From: Cokeromyces recurvatus
Lineage: Eukaryota; Mucoromycota; Mucoromycetes; Mucorales; Mucoraceae
Reading direction: 5' to 3'
DNA: 64,000 nucleotides
Assembly: GCF_025118155.1 (NCBI RefSeq)
Contig: NW_026251438.1
Span: 1-64,000 of the forward strand
Part shown: positions 1 through 9,796 of the stretch, piece after piece
Numbering within the stretch: the first letter of the stretch is position 1
Layout: every line of letters begins with the position of its first letter
The notes under the pieces: model-generated
What the model was told of the DNA's origin: nothing
What the model saw: only the letters and a program-made list of their open reading frames with translations
Database searches by the model: none
Position numbers and translations under genes: made by a program

Positions 1-323
1 TGAATTAATATTGACGCGTCGCTTACCCCAGAAATAATAATTTAATATTTTTAGTAACAGCGACAGCTCAGGCAGAAAAGAATAAAAATAGATTTTATTG
101 TAGGCAGAATTATTCGGAGAAAATATTTATGACTAATGCTTTATTATAGCAATATTTGCTTATCCAAATCGTAGTTCTATTAATATCACTTACCTTGCAA
201 AAACATATAAATAACCTTTTACTTTTTCACATAATTTTTCCTTGTACAATTTTTGTATTATTTTTCTTAATAAAAAAACTACACGAAGTTTTCACAGACT
301 TGTCTTTTGTCTTTTCTCTTTCT
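1..323. other. AT-rich stretch, no gene seen
   Basis: Low-complexity AT-rich DNA. The short open frames here have no coding character and I recognise nothing in them. Confidence 0.5.
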
Positions 324-715
324 TTAACTTTTTGCTATCAAAACAAAAGCCATATCAGCGAACAATTCATCCAAACCCCCACTTTCACGGCCATATTGAA
401 AGGGGAGCCCAGAGAGGGAGACTTTAACTATCTTGGTAGAAGGCGAAAGAGAGGGATATGCAGCGAAGGGAGCAGGGAAGGAAGGAAGACTAAAATTAGG
501 TTCAACCTTAAGCTTTTGATATAATTTAGGGCTGACAGCGATCTCGGCAAAAAGACGAGAGCAGCCCTTTCGGGTTTTGTCAGAAACACCCCAAAGATGT
601 AGTTTACCACTACAGAAGTGGTCCAATTCTTTCAAAAAAATTTTTTGCTAATCTTCAACAATCGTAATATCGATGAGCATGGAGTGAACAAAGGATCCAG
701 TGTTGTGGTTTAGGT
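324..715 (-). pseudogene. Remnant of a LINE-type retrotransposon gag-like ORF1
   Basis: The minus strand carries an open frame of about 100 residues, with the reading continuing upstream past one in-frame TAG. Segments such as CSRLFAEIAVSPKLY, LPSFPAPF and KIVKVSLSGLPF resemble, from memory, the gag-like first ORF of LINE-type elements common in mucoralean genomes (a basic patch, a proline-rich linker, then an RRM-like fold). The fragment is more GC-rich than its surroundings. It ends abruptly, with no zinc knuckle and no endonuclease or reverse transcriptase frame nearby, so it is a 5' fragment of a dead copy. The family call rests on recalled similarity and could be wrong; the presence of a decayed coding frame is more secure. 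Confidence 0.42.
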
Positions 716-1240
716 AGGTTTAAGTAATTAAATAGAAGTCAAAGAAATAAAAATAAAAGAAAATAAAACAGAAGAAGTACGTTGAGACTTGTCAATAAGT
801 TTATTAAGAATTGAATTAATTCAAGTATATGTTATACAATATAAGAGTTAATAATGTAAGAGTATTTATATATTTCGCGGATAAGGATGATGAGTAATAA
901 GAAGATAAAAATATAACAAATTGTATTTGATAATATAATTATAGAAGGATTACTAAGAGTTATAATTATAGATATAGATTCATATCTTTTATATATATTT
1001 ATTTTTATAACTAATACGTGTATTCTGAGTAGAATCAATTATTACGCGTATTTGTATTATTCTTAGTTTACCCCAGTTTAACTTGTATAAAGTTATTTTT
1101 ATAAATTTATATTCAGCAGAACAATAATAGAAGAAAGTATATTTTTAGATGTAGGACTTTTTATTAATTAATTATTTTTCTATACAAGGGTAAATATACT
1201 AAATATGTTTATAGAGAGAATTATTATACAAATGCACTAT
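716..1240. other. AT-rich intergenic stretch
   Basis: Nearly pure AT-rich sequence with no convincing coding frame or RNA gene. Confidence 0.5.
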
Positions 1241-1299
1241 GTATTCTATTATGACTATTTATCTCATTGAATTAAGTTATAAATCTTACAACCATGACA
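1241..1299 (+). repeat. 59-nt direct repeat, copy 1
   Basis: This 59-nt block recurs at 2130-2188 in the same orientation. The copies differ at five positions by my count, all C/T transitions, and four of the five fall in a CpA/TpA context. It lies directly 5' of a GC-richer island. The pair could be ends of a degenerate element or two solo copies of a dispersed repeat. Confidence 0.85.
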
Positions 1300-2040
1300 T
1301 CCAGTCAAAAAGGGACGGATCACTTTGTTCGAAAAGTGATCAATGTGAGGAGGCGAATCAGCTCGAGGCATGGATGTTCCAGATCCATTACCGGGCAAGT
1401 GTGAGGGGGATCGTCTCAACGGGCTAGCTGATGAGCTAGATGCTGCAGATGATCCTCCTGAAATGACTTGTACCCATGTCTTCCTCCGATGGAGGAAGGA
1501 GGGCAGACCCTGAAAGGTACTATTCTGATTATTAGCGGGAAGAGCCATGAGCAACAGAATAAAAAAAAGGGGGGTTACACTTCATTTAAACATTACAGCA
1601 TAATAATTGGGATCCTAAAAACCTTTTTTTTTATTCTAACACCAAAGGATGCACGATAAACCATTTTTACTTACTGAGATAGCAATGAATAACAAATCTT
1701 TGTTCTAGAGTTGTAACTACTTAATTTTAAAGTTCTTTGACTGCACAGTTGGGTTTTTTAAGACAAGACAATATTTTTGCTTTATCTATTACTTGGTAGA
1801 ATATCTTATGCAACAGTTTGAGGTTATATGCACATCAAGTATATGATGGTAACATTGCTGCTATATAAGTTTTTGTTTTTATCTTTAGTTATACAGAAAG
1901 AACGAAGGTGAACGCATTAGCAGTAATTTCTTATTTGTTTTCATGGGATAAGCGCATTAAGTTCTTTTTCTAAATATATTTTGAAATGCCTTTTGGTAAA
2001 CATTTCTTTTATTAAAAAGTCTAATCGCATAATTCAAAAA
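1300..2040. other. GC-richer island (about 1300-1560), then AT-rich DNA
   Basis: About 1300-1560 stands out as GC-richer than the flanks. One plus-strand frame is open for roughly 55 codons (about 1340-1511) and an overlapping minus frame for 96 residues. I recognise neither, and they cannot both be coding. The island sits between the two 59-nt direct repeats, so it may be the interior of a degraded mobile element. The rest, to 2040, is featureless. Confidence 0.35.
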
Positions 2041-2126
2041 GTGCCAATCATTTGTCAATCAGTGCAAATCTTATTGTCAAAGGCCGTGATTCAAAATTGC
2101 AAAGGGCGCTAATTGAATGTCAAAAA
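2041..2126 (+). repeat. Degenerate tandem repeat, period about 21-22 bp
   Basis: Four diverged units begin near 2041, 2062, 2083 and 2105. Each has a GTGC-like start and ends near TTGTCAAA or a variant. The array lies immediately upstream of the second 59-nt direct repeat. Confidence 0.55.
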
Positions 2127-2129
2127 CCA

Positions 2130-2188
2130 GTATTCCATTATGACTATTTATCTTATTGAATTAAGTTACAAATCTTATAATCATGACA
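2130..2188 (+). repeat. 59-nt direct repeat, copy 2
   Basis: Second copy of the block at 1241-1299. It is followed within about 35 bp by an uninterrupted run of 43 T (2221-2263). Confidence 0.85.
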
Positions 2189-2217
2189 AGAGTGTCCCAT
2201 CTTCAGCGTTGCTATCC

Positions 2218-2267
<50 letters not shown>

Positions 2268-2563
2268 GGCCCAACTTTTTTTTTTGGTGGCCCAACCTAT
2301 TTTCTTCAGCTGTAATAATATATATGCATTTGTATTTACATTTAAAATGCTTAAATCTTCCAATTCTAAGTCTAAAAAAAAAAAGAGCGAAAAAAATACA
2401 CTTATTTATTGTGTTTGACAAATAGGTACGGTTACCAAATGGTTAATAGACATACTTATGATGTACATAAAAAAATGCAATCAAAACAAAAGCGCTAACA
2501 AGCAAATGATTCCAGGTAACATATTTGGTTAATAAAAATATAATTTAAGATGCGTAATTTGTA
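2189..2563. other. Spacer with a 43-T homopolymer
   Basis: Holds the T43 run at 2221-2263 and AT-rich sequence leading to the transposase start. I see no gene. The T run may be an A-tail of an insert on the minus strand. Confidence 0.5.
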
Positions 2564-5509
2564 ATGATATCTAATGAGCTCAAAAACTTTCATTTCTTGA
2601 TAAACACAACTATTGTAGAAACTGATGCTAATAATGAAGAAATCAGTATTAATGATGAAGAAAATGACTTTGAAGAATTAGCTTTCTCTAATAATAATGA
2701 TGAAGAAAATATTAAAGGTAGACTAAAATAAACATTGATATTGTATAACATAACTCAAAATAATTTTATTTTTATCATCTTTTTTCTACTTTTTTTCTTT
2801 TTTTTTAATACAAAAGAATCTAATATACCTTCCGCAGACACCCCTAATCAGTTTTTTAATATCAATTTAGTTGGTGCCTTGCCCGCATTCATTATGATCT
2901 TTATCAACTTTTTCCAGAATATTGCTGGATTGTCCGATTCTTCTACTAAAATTCTATTAAAATTTATAAATGCTATTTTTGTCTTATTTCAATCTAGTTT
3001 TATTCCTCCTTCAAAGCTTAGCAATATAAAAGCTAAAATTAACGCTGATTTTGCTATTAAAGGTAATTGTTAATACATTAAATTTATAAAATACTTAGCT
3101 TATTTATTATTAATAATATGATTAGTACTTCAAAAATATGTTGTCTGCCCAGAATGCAATTGTATTTATGCTTATGAAGACATCATGAATGGATTGGTGT
3201 CATATTTTTCTAATATGGTGTTCAAGCCATATAATACTTTAAAAATAAAATGCTATGCTCCACTAATAACAAAAGATTCCAACACTGTCATTAAACCAAT
3301 AAAACGTTACACTTATAATTCCATTAAGACTACAAGACTACTCTACAAAAATTCTTTATGCGTTCAAAGTTTGTAGAAAAAATAAATGAATAGCAAAAGA
3401 GAAGCACTGTTGAAGGAATGATGTTCGACATTTTTGATGATGACTATTTTCGTCAATTTAAAAAAGATGGAGAAGATACACCATTTGTTCAAAAAGATGG
3501 TTCTCATGTTAAGCTTGAATGCCGACTGGTTTACTCCAACTAAAACAATGAATTATCATGTTAGAGCCATCTACTTAGTAATCAATAATCTTCCTAGAAA
3601 CGAACGATTCAAGAAGTACAACATGATTCTTGCTGGCTTAATACCTGGACCATCTGAGCCTGCTACATCTAATATAAATCATTTCCTGTGTCCAATGGTA
3701 GATGAATTGCTAGAATTATATGATGGTGTGTTCATGCCCACTTTTAATGCCCTGAAGGAAGAATTATTCGTTGTGCCTTGGCTACCATCAATTGTGACAT
3801 ACCTGCTCTCAAAAAAACATGTGGATTTACTGCATTCAATTCGTATGTTCCATGCCATAAGTGCGCTGACAAGTTTCCTGGACAAGAAGGGCAGTCAAAC
3901 TTACGATGCTTTGACAATGTTAATTGTGAATCTTGGATACCTAGGAACAAGGAATCAAATTATGTATAGGCATTGAAATGGAGGGACGCTAAAACGGCTG
4001 CAGAACATAAAGCGATTGAAAATCATCTTGGAGTAAGATGGAGTGAACTCCATAGATTACGTTATTCGGATCTTGTTCGTTGTACTACTGTTGATGGTTT
4101 GCACAACCTTTATCTTGGGACAGCAAAGAAAATGATCAATTACTGGAAATCTACCAAAAAGATTTAAATTCTACGAACACTTTTTAACCAGTAAAGATCT
4201 TACCGAGATGGCACAACAAGCGAAAAATCTTATCGTCCCTCCACAGTTTTCAACATTAGGTTCCAAGATTTCTTCTGGTTTTTCAAACTTGAAAGGTGAT
4301 GAGTTTCGTTCCTGGACATTGGCTTATTCATCATTGCTTTTAAAGGGAAGAATAATAAGGGAACATATGACTAATTGGTTACGTTTTGTTGGTGCAAATC
4401 AGATACTCTCCTATCCTTCCATAACTTTTAATAAGATTAATGATGCTCATAAAATGCTTGTAGAGTTTGTGAAGTCCAATGTAAGATTGTATGGTGCCAA
4501 TTTCATTACTCCCAATATGCATCTACATTTACATTTATGCCAAACGATTCGTGACTTCGGGCCAATGTACTCCACATGGTTATATAGCTTTGAAAGAGCC
4601 AATGGAGATATCAAGGGAATTACAACCAACTTCAAAGAAGGTCTTGAGTTTACTTACATTGAAGAATATCTTCAGTAAGTTCATTTGTCTGATTATTTTA
4701 ATATGATGCCTGTTGAAATCAAGTACAACTCAACAACGATGAATGTTTTGAAGCTTTTACTTCCAGTTGGTCATGATTTTGAATTTGGTTACGAAAACAA
4801 CAACATGATGGATAATATTCATGAGCATCATCATCAGGAACAACCTTTTACTTCTGAATTTGATTTAGCAAGTTTTATTCATGATGCTTCTAGTGAAAGT
4901 GCCTGTTTAACTGGTAGCGAACCATTGCCTCCTTGTTCCTTGCCTTCAAAAATAAGATCACCTACTGTCATGAATAGAAGCCATTATGATTTACTTTATC
5001 AATTTTACAGATCAAGTTATGATAACAAATTTAATATCGTACATGTTTCTAATATCACTTTGATGTTGTCAGATAATATTGTTGTATCAGATCGTATCAG
5101 CAAGTTTGATCAGATTAATATTCTAGGCCAACAATTCACATCGATGAGTTGCAGAAACAAACGAGGTGCATATATACAGGTAATTCATCCAGCAAAAGAA
5201 GGCATGTTTTGTATTGGGAGAGTACTGTACTTCTTTACACATAGTTTATCGTTTCCTGGAGAAGATTTGTTTTGTCATCGAAAAAATAAGCAACATGTAT
5301 TCGCATTTGTAGAATGGTACCAAGCTCCTCAAAACAACTTTGATTCTTTTTTTGTTCATAACATAGAAGTTTGGAAGAATAGTTTTGAGCCCTTAAGTGT
5401 TTCGTCTATATTACCTGTACAACGAATACATACTTGTGTTGCAATTACTGACTACATTGATAATTGTATTTTAGCTATTCCTTTACCAAGAAAAACCATT
5501 GGTACTTAA
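2564..5509 (+). pseudogene. Decayed Tnp2/CACTA-superfamily (Plavaka-type) transposase
   Basis: Reading frames spread over three phases reassemble into one Tnp2-like transposase (Transposase_21 family). The 5' part looks spliced: exons 2564-2717, 2817-3062 and 3126 onward, joining in frame into a zinc-binding motif VCPECNCIY near 3140. Hallmarks follow in order: LNADWFTPTKT, AIYLVINNLPRNERF and GLIPGPSEP (about 3500-3660), then CDIPALKKTCGF, CHKC, and HRLRYSDLVRCTTVDGLHNL near 4090. Frame breaks lie near 3509, 3771 and 4155, with in-frame stops at 3967-3969 and 4676-4678, so the protein cannot be made. The C-terminal part (4685-5509) remains open for 274 residues. Such elements move by a DDE mechanism. 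I could not find terminal inverted repeats with confidence, so the element boundaries are unknown. Confidence 0.8.
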
Positions 5510-5720
5510 TCATAACACAAATATATAGTTTCGCTATAGTTAATTATCTTGAATAAACTATATATCATTAAAGCACTCAAAAAAACTTGTTACATTTTAT
5601 TATGGATATTTCTTTATTCTGTTGACAATTTTATTTTTATTTTTGATGATCGATTGAAAAAAACAACAAAGCCAGCATAAAAGAAGAGCTGGTATATGAA
5701 AAAAAAAAAAGAAAGTGACA

Positions 5721-6962
5721 TTAAAAGCTAAAGGCCCAGTCTGGAAAATCTTCTTTATCCAAATAACTAGGAAATTTGATATTCGTCACCACAGGCTCTA
5801 CTCTAGTCGACCTGTTATTTCTTTTTATTCTTTTGCTAGGATCTTCAGGGTGACTCCATTTATAGTCAAGATTATCCATTATGTCATTGAACTAAAAAAA
5901 AAAAAAGGTAAGTATACAAGCCATTTTTATTTATATAACTAACACTAATAGTCAAATTACCTCTTGACTTCTATAAAAAGGACGTAATGCCCGAAATATT
6001 GCGTTTCCCTGAAGATCCTTATCTAAAATCTCTTCTTCATCTGACATCCAAGCTGGGATCATCAATTTATTAAGACCCTCATAATTGCTCTCGTTATAGA
6101 TATCGTTATTTTCTTCAATCATTTTTTTGCGGCGAGCAAGTTTCTAGTAAGATATGGTAAATAAGAAAATTTACATTTAATGTGTGTTGAATAAAAAAGG
6201 CTGACAATTATATATAGGAGTGTACTTACTGCGGCTTTTCTACTTTTTATTACACTTTGAGCCTTTCTTGTCTCTTTCTTTTCGATAGATAACTTTAATT
6301 CTTTTTTTTTTTTTTTTTTTTTTTGTTATGAAACATCTCAGAAAGAATTTTTCTTAATTTATCATCAGTAATATTATAGTTGATTCTATGAAATTTTACA
6401 TAGGCAAACAAAGCTTCCCTCGTCTTTTTGTTTACCTGATGCTTAAAAGTAGTACTATAATCGTACTGTTCACTTTTAGGCAACTCTTCAAGTTTTTGTC
6501 TGACAATTGTCTATTATTTATTATAGACAAAATTGTTAGTTTATGTATATATTTATACTATATATTTCATGACATATTTACTCTAAGTGATTTAACATTC
6601 TCTGGTAGGTTTATAGTTGATTTATTGGTAGTAGTAGTAACTACTCTAGCCATATTTTGCTGTTGAAGCACCATAATCGTATTACTTAACGTTTCCAACC
6701 TATAATTAAGCTGTTGAATAAGCTGATTTTATTCATCTAGGTGTATTTCAGGACTCAATTGTCTTTCTAATAATTGTTGAATAATAGCATCTTTATTAGA
6801 TGTATTATCATTTCTACTGCTGCTATTATTATTACTGTTTGAAGGAGCAAGCATATTGACATGCGTTTGTCTTTTATTATAACCTACTCTACTTTCAGAA
6901 GATCAAGTAATTGTTGGTCGCTTACTAATAGAGCTGATAATAGTATTATTATGGTGATTCAT
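5721..6962 (-). pseudogene. Broken spliced gene, probable transposon-associated accessory ORF
   Basis: The minus strand holds a spliced frame starting at 6962 and ending at 5721, tail to tail with the transposase. Likely introns are 5892-5960 and 6144-6229, both GT-AG with frame-keeping joins. The order is a low-complexity N-terminus, a coiled-coil-like QQLLERQLSPEI stretch, a helical segment (NKKTREALFAYVKFHRINYN), a run of about eight lysines coded by an A tract near 6301-6324, a KLARRKKMIEE basic patch, an acidic PAWMSDEEEILD motif, then RPFYRSQEFNDIMDNLD. The last block resembles, from memory, a conserved protein that recurs in mucoralean mobile elements. In-frame TGA (near 6903) and TAA (near 6738) codons in the 5' half make it a pseudogene. 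Function unknown. Confidence 0.5.
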
Positions 6963-7341
6963 TATCGCTTGTTTATAAGTTATTATTAAGATGGAAGTTA
7001 TTGAAGAGAAAATACAATATAGAATGATGTTGTAATAAGCTGCTTATATAGCAATCTATTATTTATGATTAGTCTTTGCAATATTATGCTTTATTTTATT
7101 TAAAATGCAATGACTAATTAACTTTAAAAAAATATAACAGCACCAACAAGAATGAAAACAAGCTTCATACTGTATAGTATTGTTAGTAACTGTACTCATA
7201 TATTCTAAAGGAAAGTAGTATTATAATGACTTGTAGTGAACCTTAAGATGAAATAACATTAATTAAACAAGTTAGTTAGTAATAAAACATTGCTGGTTAT
7301 ATTTTACATATTTCGCACATATTCCAAAAAAAAAAAATTGA
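6963..7341. other. AT-rich spacer
   Basis: AT-rich spacer between the accessory ORF remnant and the left inverted repeat. No coding frame or RNA gene seen. Confidence 0.5.
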
Positions 7342-7364
7342 ATGATATGCTTAATACGCTCAAT
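7342..7364 (+). repeat. Left arm of a 23-bp imperfect inverted repeat
   Basis: Matches the reverse complement of 8682-8704 at 20 of 23 positions, with a perfect 12-bp core (GCTTAATACGCT). The three mismatches are all transitions. The arms flank the PD-(D/E)XK-like pseudogene and may be terminal or subterminal repeats of one element of about 1.36 kb. Confidence 0.55.
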
Positions 7365-7389
7365 GCACAGTTAATAAGACCTGTTGTCG

Positions 7390-7429
<40 letters not shown>

Positions 7430-7453
7430 AGACCGAGTTATAATAATTTAACT

Positions 7454-8560
7454 TTACATATTTTTAATATGCGTTCTGAAATTGACGCGAAGACTAGTTC
7501 CAGTTAAATAACGTAATAAGAGATTTTTCTCGTGTGCTTCTTTAAGGCATTGAGCCCAATTCATGCGACTCACATTTGTTTTGAACATTTTAACATATGC
7601 AATTTCTTCTGCTAATTGAGGTGATGTAGGAGAACGTTCGACACCAACAGGTAACTTTTCAGGAAATTCTAAATCGCTTTCAGAGTCTGTGGATATATTG
7701 GCTATCTGTCTTTTGATTGTAGTGTTGTACGTAAGTCCTTTTTCAATTAATTTTTCTGTCTTTCTAATATCATGTACACCTGCTAAAGACTTTTTAATTT
7801 GGTTTAAACACTTTTCATTATTTGCCAAGACTATATCCAAAATGTTTCGAGAGTTATTTTCATATTGGGTTTCTTCAATAGTTATCTCTCTCGCTATCTT
7901 ATATAAAAGCTTAATGGTATTGTCTTTGCTATATGAATGATCAAATAGTGTTGCCTTTTGTTGGCAGAAAAAAGAAGATATTGCTTGAAGGGCTTCAAGA
8001 GGACAACTTCCAACATCATCGTTATTTTCAAACACCAATAAATATTGCTTAGCCCAAACTGGAGATGGAAATAATCTCAAGTATCACTGATTATTGGTAA
8101 GTTGAGTAGTAAATTGAGCATCTAACGATTTGGGTGAGATCTTGCAAACACAGAAAATCAACACAATAGGCTTTGCATCAGTCTCATCATGAACTTTTCT
8201 TCCACGATTGCTTGTACCTCGATCAAGATAGGAGGAAGAGATTTTTGAATTTCTAATTTGGGCTCATACAGAATGTCGCTCTTTGTATTATTCAGCCATT
8301 TTCTTGAAGCGACTCCATAGGTTCCTGTTGGTATTATATTTAATAATGAAGTTACTATTAGATCTATCACTTTTTGATTTTTTAAGATTCTTTCTGACAA
8401 TATATCTTGTTCTGGTAAGCAAGTAGATGGTAGTTTGAAAGTTAACAACTTGTTATCTTGTAGGTACATAGTTAAAAAAAAAAGAGTGAATAAAACAGTC
8501 CAAAAAAAAAAAATTAAATGAGCATACCTTCAATATCTAATTCGCTCGTTTTTGAGAAGT
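7454..8560 (-). pseudogene. Broken PD-(D/E)XK nuclease-like gene
   Basis: A minus-strand gene with a probable intron at 8457-8527, then a conserved exon. The pattern KSDILYEPKLE followed about 15 residues later by PPILIEVQ fits the D...ExK/Q active-site layout of the PD-(D/E)XK nuclease fold. Downstream come RLFPSPVWAKQYLL and a long helical C-terminus ending at 7454. A frameshift near 8157 and an in-frame TGA near 8087 separate the two halves, and no upstream start codon fits the first exon, so it is dead. From memory this resembles a large repetitive family of uncharacterised proteins in Mucorales. The gene lies inside the inverted repeat at 7342/8704, consistent with a mobile origin. Confidence 0.5.
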
Positions 8561-8650
8561 TAGTAGAAAAAAAAGAAATTTAAACATTCTTTTCTTTTAT
8601 ATTATTCCATAACGTCACGGGTCATTGTATTCCACGGCTAATATTACAAA

Positions 8651-8704
8651 GCGTATTAAGTGTATTAAGTGTATTAAACGAATTAAGCGTATTAAGCGTA
8701 TTAT
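8651..8704 (+). repeat. Tandem 9-bp repeat, about six units
   Basis: Roughly six imperfect copies of GCGTATTAA in a row. The last units form the right arm of the inverted repeat with 7342-7364. Confidence 0.75.
8682..8704 (-). repeat. Right arm of a 23-bp imperfect inverted repeat
   Basis: Partner of 7342-7364 (see there); overlaps the end of the 9-bp tandem array. Confidence 0.55.
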
Positions 8705-9796
8705 GGTCGGTATTTAATTGGATCAACATCTTCAATTAACAAGGATAAAAGTAATTTATACAAACATCTATTGTATATAAGGAGTCAAGCTTTGATTCGT
8801 ATTCGTAATTACTTTTATATTAAGTCAGTAAAGCATACCCTAAATAATAGTAGTCGAAGTTGTATATAAATACTCCTTGATGAAAGGGTAGTTAGAATTC
8901 TTTTTTTTTTTAGCCATCTTTAAATAGCCAGTATTCGATTAATAACTTATATTTTTATTGAATCATTATCTTTGTTGCTGAGGATATTTGAAGGCTTTCC
9001 TTTAAGAAGGTAAGAATTCAAATAATTTCACTACAGTAAGACCAGTATTAAAGCGAATCACTGACAATTTCTTACTTACTACTCCTTAATTTTCCATACC
9101 TTTACATAAGTAACTTATCTTAGTCTCTATAGAGTATGAAATAAATTGTTATCCAGAATCTTATCATTCTAAAATTGTAATGACAAAGCGCTGAGAACTC
9201 CAGCATATAATATCAAAACGCCAAATAGATGACACTAATTTTAAGGAAAGATGTAGCATTTGTAACAAAGTTAAGAATAGTAAATAAAATATGACAACAA
9301 TGTCACGTAAGTTGTATCATTTTTTTTTTTGATATAAAAGGATACATTTATAATCAGAATCAAAAAAAAATATGCATTAGCTTATTAGATAATCATTGAT
9401 ATATTCTTGTTTGTTGTCCCTAAAATAATAAAAGGTTTTGCTGCTAGGATGATTTTGATTAATAGAAATAACCCTTATAACAAATAGGGCTTGTGCTTGG
9501 TCAAAGAGACCGAAGGAAGAGGAGGATCATGAACTTTCTTGGAGTTGTTATTATTCATAATAACAGACATATTCTTAAATATAATGCTAGGTTTATTCAA
9601 AAAAAAAAAAAAAAAAAAATGCAAAGTTTTATTCTATGCCAAATTGAAATGAGTTTTTTTTTATCAAATCAACCAAAAATATCTAAAATTTTAACAACAG
9701 CGCATTCCTTATATAGTGGATTGTTTTACAATAAAATTGGAAAAATGACAAAGAAATATCTGGTCTGGTCTTTTTTTATATAATATATACAAATAC
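8705..9796. other. AT-rich intergenic region 5' of the deubiquitinase gene
   Basis: About 1.1 kb with T/A homopolymers (for example an A run near 9600). An open frame at 9493-9783 is AT-driven and lacks coding character. It probably contains the promoter of the deubiquitinase. Confidence 0.5.

Noticed and set aside
1264..1554. 96-residue minus-strand open frame in the GC-richer island
   Set aside because: Serine/proline composition comes from the base composition of the island, it overlaps an equally open plus frame, and it matches no family.
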